Source: Hyphomonadaceae bacterium
GTDB lineage: Bacteria > Pseudomonadota > Alphaproteobacteria > Caulobacterales > Aquidulcibacteraceae
DNA: 64,000 bases
Reading direction: 5' to 3'
NCBI GenBank assembly: GCA_016791445.1
Contig: JAEUMP010000013.1
Span: forward strand, 61,790 to 125,789
Shown: in pieces, positions 42,459 to 51,044 of the stretch
Layout of the letters: each line of letters begins with the position of its first letter
Numbering within the stretch: position 1 is the first letter of the stretch
Program-made: the position numbers and the translations under genes
The notes under the pieces: model-generated
What the model was told of the DNA's origin: nothing
Databases searched by the model: none
What the model saw: the letters and a program-made list of their open reading frames with translations, nothing else

Positions 42459-42563
42459 GTCCTCCTTTTTCGGCCGCACGCTCCAGTATTCGTACACGCC
42501 CCACGCCAGCGCGGCGCCGCTGAACACGAGAAGCTCGATGAGAAAGAGGGGATTGGCGTCCAT
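42420..42563 (-). CDS. Small single-helix membrane protein after crtB, unknown function
   Basis: 47 residues starting MDANPLFLIELLVFSGAALAW. One hydrophobic helix (about 5-24) is followed by a charged, proline-rich tail (RPKKEDSPPPDDAGHPEG). It begins 13 bp after the crtB stop on the same strand and ends inside the convergent crtC by 39 bp. Short membrane proteins with a similar PLFLIELL start and HPEG end accompany crtB in some other alphaproteobacterial photosynthesis clusters as I recall, but I cannot confirm by search. The function is unknown; it could be a membrane anchor or stabiliser for CrtB/CrtI. Confidence 0.7.
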   Translation of the reverse strand: MDANPLFLIELLVFSGAALAWGVYEYWSVRPKKEDSPPPDDAGHPEG

Positions 42564-42576
42564 TGTCGGGCCCTCG

Positions 42577-43629
42577 TCAGGCGATACGCCGAGGACGCTC
42601 CTCCAGCGCCGCGAACAGATCCACCACCCACCGCACATCCGTCGCAAAGCCTTTTGCGGCGTCATTCGATGAAGCAGCGTCGCGGTCCGTTGCGACCGCA
42701 TCCACCAGATACTGCGTCTGCGCGAGCGCCGGTGCGTGCAGCGCGTCAAGCGCAGGCGCACGCCAGCGTCGACCGAGACCACGCGCCACCAACTGCAGTT
42801 TTCGCGCACTCGAGACCACCGTGCGCTGCGAAACGGAATCGCCGCCGCGCCGCGCCAGTTCGACGCCGATCTCCGCATAGAGCAGCCGCGCCGCATAGAT
42901 CGCCGGGCGCACAGCCGGCGGCAGGGCCGCAATTCCCGCGTCGGCGCGTGCATAGAGCACGTCCGCCTGGCTCAGGAGTCGCGCCACAAGCCGCGCGATC
43001 CTTGCGTCGAACATAGGGCGCGCCAGCCAGGCGTCGGGATCGATCCCCTCCTCGCGCATCCAGCGCCGCGGCAGGTAGAGGCGGCCTTCGCGCGCATCTT
43101 CTCCCACGTCCCGCGCGATGTTGGTGAGCTGCATCGCGACTCCGAGATCGGTTGCGCGCGCCACCATTTCCGGCGTTCGCGCGCCCATCAACACGGTCAT
43201 CATCACGCCGACCGCGCCCGCGACGCGCGCCGCATAGGCGTAAACATCCTCAAGCGTCTCGCAAGGGCGACCTACCGCGTCCCAGGCCAGGCCTTCGAGC
43301 AGCGCGTCGAACGGCGCGCGGGGAATCGCATGACGTTCCACCGCATCGGCAAGCGCGCGGTCGACGGCCCCGTCGAACGGCGCCCCCGCATAGATCGCAT
43401 CGAGCCGCGCGATGAGCCGCGTCACCGCTGCCTCTCCGCCATGATCGACGTCCACGCTGTCGTCCGACAGCCGGCAGAAGGCATAGAGTGCATAGGCGCC
43501 GCCCCGCACATGCTCAGGCAGCAATAGCGAAGCCGCATAGAAGGATCGCGACCCTGTGCGGATCATCTCGCGACAGGTGGCGAGATCCCCCGGGGAAGCG
43601 CGCTCAGGCCGGTGCAAATTCGGACGCAT
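42577..43629 (-). CDS. crtB: Phytoene synthase CrtB
   Basis: 350 residues from the ATG at 43629, which overlaps crtI by 26 bp. TGSRSFYAASLLLPEHVRGGAYALYAFCRLSDDSVD carries the first aspartate-rich motif, and LTNIARDVGEDAREGRLYLPRRWM the second with its specific signature. The enzyme joins two geranylgeranyl diphosphates into 15-cis-phytoene at the membrane. It is the second gene of the leftward crtI-crtB-orf47 operon. A longer in-frame extension upstream lies inside crtI and is not part of the protein. Confidence 0.95.
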   Translation of the reverse strand: MRPNLHRPERASPGDLATCREMIRTGSRSFYAASLLLPEHVRGGAYALYAFCRLSDDSVDVDHGGEAAVTRLIARLDAIYAGAPFDGAVDRALADAVERHAIPRAPFDALLEGLAWDAVGRPCETLEDVYAYAARVAGAVGVMMTVLMGARTPEMVARATDLGVAMQLTNIARDVGEDAREGRLYLPRRWMREEGIDPDAWLARPMFDARIARLVARLLSQADVLYARADAGIAALPPAVRPAIYAARLLYAEIGVELARRGGDSVSQRTVVSSARKLQLVARGLGRRWRAPALDALHAPALAQTQYLVDAVATDRDAASSNDAAKGFATDVRWVVDLFAALEERPRRIA

Positions 43630-45142
43630 GCGGCGCCACCTGGTCCAGAACGCGCGCGGAAGACAGCACGCCCGGCACGCCCGCGCCCGGATGCGTGCCC
43701 GCGCCCACAAGGTAGAGCCCCTTGATGTCCTTGCTCCTGTTGTGCGGACGAAACCATGCACTTTGTGTCAGGATGGGCTCGAGCCCGAAGGCCGCGCCGC
43801 GCGGCGCACAGAGCCTGTCGCGGAAATCGAGCGGCGTCATCATCCGCGTCGTGACGACGTCATCGGCAAGTCCCGGAAGAAGCGTCTCCGAGAGACGCTT
43901 CTCGACGCGCCGACGGTAGGGCTCCGCCTCCACTGTCCAGTCAATGTCGGCATCGAGATGCGGAACGGGCGAAAGAACGTAAAATCCGTCACACCCTTCC
44001 GGAGCCAGCGATGGATCGGTCGCCGTCGGCCGATGCAGATAGAGGCTCATGTCGTCGGCGAGCCGCTTGTGCGTGAAGATGTCTTCGATGAGCCCGCGAT
44101 AACGGGGACCCAGCAGGATCGTGTGGTGCGGCACGTCCTGGTAGCGGCGGCGCGTGCCGAAATACCAAACGAACAAGCTCATCGAATGACGTGCGGCGTT
44201 CAGGCGTTTGTCGGACCATTCCCTGCGCGCCGTCGACGGCAGGAGCCGGCCATAGGTCGACGCAGAATCCGCATTCGACACCACGATCGCCGCGTCGATG
44301 GTTTCGCCGGTGGCGAGGCGCACGCCATGAGCCGCGCCGTCACGCACGGTGATCTCGGCCACATCGGCATTGCAGCGCAGCGTTCCGCCTTGCCCCCGGA
44401 TCAACGAAACGAGCCCCTGCACCAGCGCGCCGGTGCCGCCCATCGCGAAATGCACGCCGTGGCGGCGCTCGAGATACGAGATCAGGCAATAGACGGCAGT
44501 GGTGCTGAACGGATTGCCGCCGACGAACAGCGGATGGAAGCTGAGCGCAATGCGCACGCGCGGATCGCGCACATAGCGGGAGACGAGGCCATAGACGCTT
44601 TCGAGTCCGCCCAGCCTTACGAGGTCAGGCGCGACGCGCACCATTTCCCGCCAGTCATGGAACGGGGCGTGACCGAGTTGCTCGAAGCCGACGCGATAGA
44701 TTTCCGCGCTTCGCTTCATGAAACGATCGTAGCCCGCCACATCGCCCGGCGCGATCCGCGCGATCTCGCGCCGCATGGCTTCGTGGTCGGCGCCGCAGGT
44801 CAGCCGCTCGCCGTTGTCGAAGACGAGATCGTAGAACGGATCAATGGCGCGCAACTCGACGTCGTCGGACATCCGGCGTCCGCACATCTCCCACAATTCT
44901 TCGAAGAGAAATGGCGCGGTGATGATTGTGGGACCGGCGTCGAAGACAAAGCCGTCCTGCCGATGCACATAGGCGCGCCCGCCGGGCGCATCGAGGCGCT
45001 CAAGCACAGTCACGCGGTAGCCCCGCGCGCTGAGCCGCACCGCTGCTGCAAGGCCGCCGAACCCGCTGCCGATGACGATCGCATGCGGCCTGGCGTCGGC
45101 TTCGGACAGCTTCACAGGCTCGACGGGGGCAAGCGTCCACAT
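43604..45142 (-). CDS. crtI: Phytoene desaturase CrtI
   Basis: 512 residues from the ATG at 45142; a GTG at 45115 (VKLSEADARPHAIVIGSGFG) would remove 9 residues. The FAD-binding start HAIVIGSGFGGLAAAVRLSARGYRVTVLERLDAPGGRAYVHRQDGFVFDAGPTIITAPFLFEELW and the C-terminal LYLVGAGTHPGAGVPGVLSSARV identify CrtI. It desaturates phytoene three or four times, to neurosporene or lycopene; the sequence alone does not settle which. A PpsR-type site overlaps the ATG at 45142, which makes the GTG start worth considering. Confidence 0.95.
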   Translation of the reverse strand: MWTLAPVEPVKLSEADARPHAIVIGSGFGGLAAAVRLSARGYRVTVLERLDAPGGRAYVHRQDGFVFDAGPTIITAPFLFEELWEMCGRRMSDDVELRAIDPFYDLVFDNGERLTCGADHEAMRREIARIAPGDVAGYDRFMKRSAEIYRVGFEQLGHAPFHDWREMVRVAPDLVRLGGLESVYGLVSRYVRDPRVRIALSFHPLFVGGNPFSTTAVYCLISYLERRHGVHFAMGGTGALVQGLVSLIRGQGGTLRCNADVAEITVRDGAAHGVRLATGETIDAAIVVSNADSASTYGRLLPSTARREWSDKRLNAARHSMSLFVWYFGTRRRYQDVPHHTILLGPRYRGLIEDIFTHKRLADDMSLYLHRPTATDPSLAPEGCDGFYVLSPVPHLDADIDWTVEAEPYRRRVEKRLSETLLPGLADDVVTTRMMTPLDFRDRLCAPRGAAFGLEPILTQSAWFRPHNRSKDIKGLYLVGAGTHPGAGVPGVLSSARVLDQVAPHASEFAPA

Positions 45143-45151
45143 CAATTGACA
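45134..45151. promoter_or_regulatory. PpsR/CrtJ-type operator overlapping the crtI start
   Basis: On the minus strand the site reads TGTCAATTGATGTGGACG (TGT-N12-ACG) and includes the ATG annotated as the crtI start. An additional CGTC half site lies 8 bp upstream (45160). The sequence is close to the bchG site (both TGTCAATT...TGGACG). Confidence 0.6.
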
Positions 45152-45182
45152 CCTAATCGCGTCGCGTTCATTGGCGCAAGAC

Positions 45183-46064
45183 TTATCGCGCGGCGCGGTC
45201 CGCCGCTTCCTGGATCAGACCGGCGAGCAGTTCCGGGGATTCTTCGTGCGCGAGATGGCCGAGCGCCGGCACGCGGACGATCCGCGCCTGCGGTGCCAGA
45301 CGGCGCACGACATGCGCCGAGTCCGGCGGAATGGCGCGATCCCGCTCGGCGACAATCAACGACAGCGGTCCGCGCAGGCGCGGCAGGTCACGCTTGAGCG
45401 CCACCAGATCCCAGTGCGCCATCAGTGCGACCGTTGCTTCGAGATGGCTTCGACTCCGGAAGAGGCGCGCGTAGAGATCGACGCCCCGCGTATCCAGCGA
45501 CGATCCGGTGCTGCGCATCAGATCCTTGATCGCGCCGGGACGCGATGCGCGGCGCAGGAAGAGGCTGAGAGTCACCGGATTGAAGAACAACGTCTTCGCA
45601 AGATGGGGCGCCCAGCGTCCGAGCGGCCCGGGAAAAGGAAGCAGTGCAGCGTTGAGGCCGATCAGGCCCGCGGGCGGATGACCTCCGTCAAGCGCCATGC
45701 GCACGCCGATCGCCGCTCCAGCGGAATGGCCGACGACGACATGCGGCGCGACAGCGAGCGCTTTCAGCAACGAGGCGACGGCGGCGGCGACGCGCGGCAG
45801 CGCAAATCCGGAATCCTGCTCCGGTCGCGACGTAAAACCATGGCCCGGCAAGTCCGGCGCAATCACCGTGTGCGTGCGCGCAAGAAGCGGCGCAAGATCG
45901 CGCCATGAGTGCGTGGCGGCGCCCGTGCCGTGCAACAGCAGAAGCTCGGGCCCATCGCCCATGACCTGCACATGCCATCTGACGCCGCCCGCATCCAGGA
46001 AGCGGCTCGCCGCGCGATTGGGCCAGTCGCGTCCTTCGCTCGCCCAATCCAGCACGCCGTTCAT
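45183..46064 (-). CDS. bchO: BchO, alpha/beta hydrolase of the Mg-chelatase operon
   Basis: 293 residues. LLLLHGTGAATHSWRDLAPLLA is the BchO oxyanion segment, VVVGHSAGAAIGVRMAL the nucleophile elbow with Ser, and LGHLAHEESPELLAGLI holds the catalytic histidine. BchO is annotated as a putative Mg-chelatase accessory protein; its reaction is not established. It overlaps bchD by 4 nt and is the last gene of DUF3422-bchI-bchD-bchO. The crtI start is 40 bp downstream of its stop on the same strand. Confidence 0.94.
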   Translation of the reverse strand: MNGVLDWASEGRDWPNRAASRFLDAGGVRWHVQVMGDGPELLLLHGTGAATHSWRDLAPLLARTHTVIAPDLPGHGFTSRPEQDSGFALPRVAAAVASLLKALAVAPHVVVGHSAGAAIGVRMALDGGHPPAGLIGLNAALLPFPGPLGRWAPHLAKTLFFNPVTLSLFLRRASRPGAIKDLMRSTGSSLDTRGVDLYARLFRSRSHLEATVALMAHWDLVALKRDLPRLRGPLSLIVAERDRAIPPDSAHVVRRLAPQARIVRVPALGHLAHEESPELLAGLIQEAADRAAR

Positions 46065-47755
46065 CGCCGTGTCGGGGCATGAATGCGCACGACGTCCGCC
46101 ACGGCGCCCGCGTCGACGAAAGGCAGCGGCGCATAGGCGGCGCCCATTTCACGCGCGATATCCTCGGCGCCGGGACGGCGACGCGGGGACGTGTCGATGA
46201 AGACCGACGCAAATCCGGCGGCGCGCACCACGCGCGCAGCGGCGAGCGCATCGGACTCCGCCCCGGCGCGCCCCGCCTCCCCGTCCCGCCCGACATTGCC
46301 CCGCCCGTCCGTCAGCATGACGATGAGCGGCGTACGGCCCTTCGCACGTTCGCTCTGCGCCAGCATCGCCGCGTGATCGATCGCGGTCGCCAGCGGCGTC
46401 GCGCCGCCGCCCGGCAGCGCCGCAAGCGAGCGCTTCGCGCGCGACAACGAGCGCGTCGGCGGCAGCAGAAGTTCGGCGGATGTGTTGCGAAACGCGATCA
46501 ACGCCACGCGCGCGCGCGATACATAGGCGTCCGCGAGCAATGTCTCCACGGCGCCCTTCGCTTCCGCCAGACGCTGCAATGCAGCGGATCCGGACGCGTC
46601 GACGACAACAATCGTCGTGGACTCCAGGCGTTGCACGAAGCGTCGGACCCTGAAATCCTCGCGACGCACGAGCACGCGCGCTTCGACGTCCGACTCACGC
46701 TGGCGGAGCGGTTGCCAAGGCGCCGCCGCCCGCAATGTCGCAACGAGGTCGAGGCGATCTCCCGTGCGCAGCGTACCCGCGCGCGCGCCAAGCGGGCGTC
46801 CGCGACGCGCAGACCGCGCCGCCGCCCCGGCCCCACGCGACCGCGCCTCGACGCGCCGCTCTGCACGCGCTTCCAGAAACTGGGCCAGAAAATCCGCCGG
46901 CAGCGCCGACTGCACAGCCTCCACGAGACGGTCGGCCGCCGACTCTGCGTTTGCGCTGGCTTCGGGAGTCTGCGCCGGATCATCGTCGGGCGGCGGCGCT
47001 TGCGCCTCCGGCTCCGCCGGCGCGACGCGTGCGCGTGGCGCAAGCACGAGACGCGCCGCCAGCGCAAGATCACGCTCCTCGACCGTGTCGCGTCCGGCGG
47101 CCACGGCGGCGGCGCGCGCAGCGCGCAGGGTGAACAACACCGCGCGGGTCGAGCCGACGCCGAACGCCGCTGCGGCGGCGCAAATGCTCTCGATCAGAGC
47201 CTCGTTCGCCGGCGGCATGTGCGCGAGGCGCACCTGCGCAAGTCGGATGTCGTCGTCACCCATCTGCGGCGCCGCGTGCGCGCGCACGCCGTCGAGATCG
47301 ACATGGAATGCAACGCGCTCGGCGAGAATGTCCGGCGCGCGTTCCTCCGCTTCGAGACCTTCGTCGAGCGCAACCAGAACGAAGCGCGGATGCGCCCCGT
47401 CCATCGCCTGCGCAATGCGCGCGCCGGTGGCGGCCGGACAGCGCTCGGCCATGGCCAGCAACACGACGCCGCCCGCACTCTCCGCGAGCAGGCCGCGACT
47501 GGCCACAGGGCGACCCGCCGCCAGCGTTGCCGCAAGATCGAGCCCGCCGAGCAGCCGTTCATCGTCGATATGTGCAGGCGCACGGCGCAGCGGCGCATCC
47601 TGCGGCGCACACGCCCGCAAGGCGTCGAGCCATGCGTCACGCGCAGCGCCCGGCTGGGCGCGCACGATCGCCCCCTTCAGCCCCTCTCGATCGATCATCA
47701 GCAAGCGCGCCGCCGCGAGGGCGTCTGTCCACGGATCGGGGCGCGTTGCGGTCAT
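46061..47755 (-). CDS. bchD: Magnesium chelatase subunit D, BchD
   Basis: 564 residues. An N-terminal AAA-like region without an intact P-loop (WTDALAAARLLMIDREGLKGAIVRAQPG) is followed by an acidic, proline-rich linker (EAQAPPPDDDPAQTPEASAN) and a C-terminal von Willebrand A (integrin I) domain with the MIDAS motif VVDASGSAALQ and VMLTDGRGNVGRDG. BchD forms the platform with BchI that drives Mg insertion by BchH. It overlaps bchI and bchO by 4 nt each. Confidence 0.95.
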   Translation of the reverse strand: MTATRPDPWTDALAAARLLMIDREGLKGAIVRAQPGAARDAWLDALRACAPQDAPLRRAPAHIDDERLLGGLDLAATLAAGRPVASRGLLAESAGGVVLLAMAERCPAATGARIAQAMDGAHPRFVLVALDEGLEAEERAPDILAERVAFHVDLDGVRAHAAPQMGDDDIRLAQVRLAHMPPANEALIESICAAAAAFGVGSTRAVLFTLRAARAAAVAAGRDTVEERDLALAARLVLAPRARVAPAEPEAQAPPPDDDPAQTPEASANAESAADRLVEAVQSALPADFLAQFLEARAERRVEARSRGAGAAARSARRGRPLGARAGTLRTGDRLDLVATLRAAAPWQPLRQRESDVEARVLVRREDFRVRRFVQRLESTTIVVVDASGSAALQRLAEAKGAVETLLADAYVSRARVALIAFRNTSAELLLPPTRSLSRAKRSLAALPGGGATPLATAIDHAAMLAQSERAKGRTPLIVMLTDGRGNVGRDGEAGRAGAESDALAAARVVRAAGFASVFIDTSPRRRPGAEDIAREMGAAYAPLPFVDAGAVADVVRIHAPTRR

Positions 47756-48780
47756 GTATCGAACAATTCATCCAGCGCGCGCGCGATGCGCGGCGCCGAA
47801 CCGACATCGTCGAGCGGATTGCGCCGCAGGCGATGCTGCAAGGCCGGAACCGCGACCGCGCGCAGATGCGCCATGTCCACGACGTCCGCGCCTTCAAGCG
47901 CCGCATGGGCGCGGGCGGCGCGGATCAGCGTCAGCTCTCCGCGCAACCCATCCGAACCGATCGCGATGCACAGCGCCGCCGCGCGCTCCATGACGGCCTC
48001 CGGAACATCGACGCGATGGCGCCGCGCGCGCGCCTTCACGATACGATCACGCACCGCGGCATCAGCCTGCGCACAGGCCGCGACGAAAGCCTCCGGATCA
48101 CGGTCGAACGCGTCACGCTGCTTCACCACCGCGACGCGTTCGACGATCGTTGCCGGCGTCTTTACGTCCACGGAGAGACCGAACCGGTCGAGCAGCTGCG
48201 GTCGCAACTCCCCCTCCTCCGGATTGCCGCTGCCGATCAGCACGAAGCGCGCCGGGTGGCGCACGCTGAGCCCCTCGCGCTCGACGACGTTCTCACCGGA
48301 CGCCGCCACGTCGAGCAGCAGGTCAACGAGATGATCCTCAAGCAGATTGACCTCATCGATGTAGAGAAAGCCGCGATGCGCACGCGCAAGGAGGCCGGGT
48401 TCGAACCGCTTTTCGCCGCGCGTCAGCGCCTGTTCGAGATCGAGCGCCCCGATGACGCGGTCTTCCGTTGCGCCGAGCGGCAGATCGACGACGGGCGTCG
48501 CCACGAGTTCGGTCTTCGGCGCCGCCCTGGACGTCCGCGACGGACAGTCCGGCGTGCACGCGCCCGCGTCCGCGTCGGGATCACAATGGAAGATGCAGCC
48601 TTTCACCGCCCGCATCGGCGGCAGCAGCGCGGCCAGCGCCCGCACCGCCGTCGACTTTCCCGTGCCGCGATCGCCGAACACCATCACGCCGCCGATGCCA
48701 GGGTCGACAGCGGCGATCATCAGCGCACGCTTCATGTCGTCCTGGCCGACAATCGCCGAAAAAGGGAACACCGCCCGCAT
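47752..48780 (-). CDS. bchI: Magnesium chelatase subunit I, BchI
   Basis: 342 residues from the ATG at 48780, chosen because family members begin close to FPFSAIVGQDDMK. Walker A is GDRGTGKST (36-44), Walker B is GFLYIDEVNLLEDHLVDLLLD, and the sensor regions are clear (LIGSGNPEEGELRPQLLDRFGL). It is the AAA+ ATPase of Mg-chelatase, and forms hexamers with BchD. It lies 67 bp after the DUF3422 gene and overlaps bchD by 4 nt. Confidence 0.96.
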   Translation of the reverse strand: MRAVFPFSAIVGQDDMKRALMIAAVDPGIGGVMVFGDRGTGKSTAVRALAALLPPMRAVKGCIFHCDPDADAGACTPDCPSRTSRAAPKTELVATPVVDLPLGATEDRVIGALDLEQALTRGEKRFEPGLLARAHRGFLYIDEVNLLEDHLVDLLLDVAASGENVVEREGLSVRHPARFVLIGSGNPEEGELRPQLLDRFGLSVDVKTPATIVERVAVVKQRDAFDRDPEAFVAACAQADAAVRDRIVKARARRHRVDVPEAVMERAAALCIAIGSDGLRGELTLIRAARAHAALEGADVVDMAHLRAVAVPALQHRLRRNPLDDVGSAPRIARALDELFDT

Positions 48781-48847
48781 CGCTACCTCTTGCACCCGGT
48801 ACGCTAGCTGCGTCGCCGCGTGCGGTCCACTTGAGCCGCCACCCGCG

Positions 48848-50146
48848 CTAATGCCCGCCGCCCTTGTCGCCCGGATCGGCAAACTGGGACTTCACGCGAT
48901 CGAGAAAGCGCCACACGACGAATATCACGAGCGGCGCCAGCACGGCCGTCGCGATCGCGGCGTTGAGCGCCGGCGCGAGTTTCGCGACCCCGTCGAAGAA
49001 GATCTTTAGCAGCGCCAACGCATAGTAGGAGACCGCGACGATGGAGAGCCCTTCCACCGTCTGCTGCAGACGCAATTGCTGCTTCGAACGACGATCCATC
49101 GACGCCAAGAGATCGACATTCACCATTTCCGACGCCACTTCCACGCGCGTGTTCAGGATCTGCACCGTGCGCGCTATCCGTTCGATGACGCCGCGCTGAC
49201 GCTCCGCGACGGAGGCGCAAGTGCGCATGGCCGGCGCCAGCCGTCGCTCCATGAACTCGCCGAGCGTTGGCCGCACATCGACGGGCGTCTCCTGCCAGTT
49301 GGCGATACGCTCGCCCACCAGGCCGTAATAGGCGCGCGCCGCCGCGAAACGGAAATTCGTCTGTCCCGCAAGACGCTCCGCCTCGCCTGCAAGTGCGGCA
49401 AGCCGATTCAGAAGGGTTCGATCGGACTCAACGCCGCTCTCGTTGACGACATGCGCCGCCGCCAGATCGACTTCGCCCTCGAGCCCCTTGAGCGCGGTCG
49501 CGGTCTCAAGCGCGAGCGGAAACGCCAGGAGCGCCATGAGCCTGTAGGACTCGATCTCGAACAATTGCTGCAACACGCGGCCGACGGTGACGTCGTCCGC
49601 GCCGCCCGCCACCAGGACGAACCGCGTGAACGCATCGGGCCCCGCGCGGAAGTCGCTGTAGACGCTCACCGGCCCCGCAGCGATCTGCGCCGCAACGATT
49701 TCCTCCGCCGCGAACGGAAGTCGCGCAGGCGTCGCGCCCACGATCGCAGCGTGCGCGGCGACAAGAACCTCGCCCGGCAATCCGCTCAACCAGTCGCGCG
49801 GCAGCGCATCGAGCGCCGTCACCGAAAAGTTCGCGAGATCCGGGTCGACGCCCGGGCGAAAAACCGTCCATGTCGACGCTTCGGTGTGGCGCTCCCAGCG
49901 CAGCGACCATGCCCCGGCGTTGAGCATGCACCAGCGCGCGCTTTCGCCCGGCTCCGCCATCCCGAGCTTGCGGCACAGCGCAGCCATGTGCGCGCGATCA
50001 TCCTCGGCGCCCGTCTCGCCGGACAAGGTGACGATCCGCGAGGCGAGTCCCGGCGCGTTCAGCGGCGTGGACGGACGTGCGTGCGCCTCCGCGAGAAGCC
50101 GGTCCCGCGCATCGTGAAACCGGAGCTGGAATTCGGGCGCGGCCAT
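48848..50146 (-). CDS. DUF3422 family membrane protein heading the bchIDO operon
   Basis: 432 residues. The N-terminus has LLAEAHARPSTPLNAPGLASRIV, matching the HARP-type motif of DUF3422 proteins. The middle is mainly helical (SYRLMALLAFPLALETATALKGLEGEVDLAAAHV), and the C-terminus has two membrane segments (GLSIVAVSYYALALLKIFFDGV and AIATAVLAPLVIFVVWRFLD). The family has no established function. It is the first gene on the strand that continues into bchI, bchD and bchO, and a PpsR-type operator lies 55-73 bp before its start, so it is probably co-regulated with pigment synthesis. Confidence 0.85.
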   Translation of the reverse strand: MAAPEFQLRFHDARDRLLAEAHARPSTPLNAPGLASRIVTLSGETGAEDDRAHMAALCRKLGMAEPGESARWCMLNAGAWSLRWERHTEASTWTVFRPGVDPDLANFSVTALDALPRDWLSGLPGEVLVAAHAAIVGATPARLPFAAEEIVAAQIAAGPVSVYSDFRAGPDAFTRFVLVAGGADDVTVGRVLQQLFEIESYRLMALLAFPLALETATALKGLEGEVDLAAAHVVNESGVESDRTLLNRLAALAGEAERLAGQTNFRFAAARAYYGLVGERIANWQETPVDVRPTLGEFMERRLAPAMRTCASVAERQRGVIERIARTVQILNTRVEVASEMVNVDLLASMDRRSKQQLRLQQTVEGLSIVAVSYYALALLKIFFDGVAKLAPALNAAIATAVLAPLVIFVVWRFLDRVKSQFADPGDKGGGH

Positions 50147-50201
50147 GAAGCGCTAGGACCTCGAGCCGCCGATCGCGACCGAAGCGCCATGCAATCAAGA
50201 T

Positions 50202-50245
50202 TGTCCGCAAAAGTCGACACCTAAAAGTGTCCACTCATCCGCGCC
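50202..50245. promoter_or_regulatory. PpsR/CrtJ-type operator, DUF3422-bchIDO promoter
   Basis: TGTCCGCAAAAGTCGACA at 50202-50219 is a TGT-N12-ACA site; after 8 bp a second TGTC half site starts at 50228, but its right half is not conserved. GACAC-N6-GTGTC at 50216-50231 forms the inner palindrome. It lies 55 bp upstream of the DUF3422 start. Confidence 0.65.
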
Positions 50246-50308
50246 ACGGGATATCAAGCGGCCTCGACGACACGGACGGAGGCCGACACAGCAAGAATGT
50301 CCCGCAAG

Positions 50309-50366
50309 CCCTTGGGGCAGATGGTGGTGTCGGGTGGAATTGAACCACCGAGCTTGGGGTTATGAG
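50309..50366 (-). repeat. 3' fragment of tRNA-Met, candidate att site (left end of island)
   Basis: Bases 50322-50366 repeat the 3' half of the intact tRNA-Met at 62835-62911 (acceptor 3' strand with CCA, T arm, variable loop and part of the anticodon region) with only two mismatches, at 50330 and 50352. The similarity continues about 13 bp beyond the CCA end. The fragment and the intact gene are direct repeats 12.5 kb apart, as expected for attL/attR of an element inserted in the tRNA 3' end. The fragment lacks the 5' half and cannot fold as a tRNA. Confidence 0.75.
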
Positions 50367-50509
50367 TTCGTGGCGGGGGTGATCGCTCACGTTCGCTCGA
50401 GTTGGATCAGATTATCCATAAGACTGTTTTTGTGAGGTTTTTCACTCGAATGAAGTTTTCTTAAGCTAGATTGGCGTTTCCCGGAATTGCCTCGAATGGG
50501 CGCCGCGCC

Positions 50510-50653
50510 GTACCCCTGCTGTACCCCGCCGCGAATATTGCGCCCCAAACCCCCGGTTTGCCGGTACCCCGTGTACCCCGAGCCGCCAAACATCGAGACG
50601 CCGCGAGCGGAAATCCCGAGGTCAGCTGTACCCCGAACGACGTCCTGTACCCC
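50510..50653 (+). repeat. Six GTACCCC direct repeats, candidate integrase arm sites
   Basis: GTACCCC starts at 50510, 50521, 50564, 50573, 50628 and 50647, all in one orientation and grouped in pairs 9-19 bp apart. They fill the space between the tRNA fragment and the integrase remnant, the usual place for arm-type binding sites of a tyrosine recombinase. Confidence 0.6.
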
Positions 50654-50705
50654 GCGTGTCTGCGCCGCGGATGCAGCCGACGCCCAGCAACAAGACCAAC
50701 CGCTC

Positions 50706-50818
50706 ATGTCCTCCCCAGCCCAGCCCCGACGCCTCACCAAGCGCACCGTCGACGACCTGCGCGCCGAGAGCGTCCGCTATGAGGTGTTTGACGATCTCGT
50801 GCGCGGACCACTGATGTC
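50706..50818 (+). pseudogene. Tyrosine recombinase (phage-type integrase) N-terminal remnant
   Basis: The frame beginning at ATG 50706 reads PRRLTKRTVDDLRAESVRYE then VFDDLVRG, which matches the arm-binding N-terminus (DUF4102 type) of prophage/island integrases, normally about 400 residues. After about 37 residues the similarity ends and the frame closes near 50876. The catalytic R-H-R-Y part is missing. The fragment lies 340 bp from the tRNA-Met 3' fragment, supporting a decayed integrative element. Confidence 0.65.
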
Positions 50819-51044
50819 GATCGGGACAAGTAGCGGTTCGCGGCAGTCCTTCTCTCTCCGGAGCGATTGTTTCTAGCGACGAGGAGGCTATGCCTGCAGG
50901 AACGACAGAGCCCTGGACGCCGGGATGCTGAGCGTGGGGCCGCCCTGCTCGCTGACTACGCTCAATCCAACAAGAACAGCGCGGCCTGCAAAGTGTGCGC
51001 ATCCACTTGCGTCGCGCGGTCATGCCGCTGGACGGCCTGCAATG
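50819..51044. other. Non-coding remainder after the integrase remnant
   Basis: Together with the three entries above, this completes the 898 bp gap between the DUF3422 gene and the FAD oxidoreductase. I see no further conserved frame, hairpin or repeat in it. It is probably degraded island DNA. Confidence 0.5.

Noticed and set aside
50309..50366. A second tRNA-Met gene
   Set aside because: Only the 3' half is present; the D arm, the 5' acceptor strand and most of the anticodon arm are missing.
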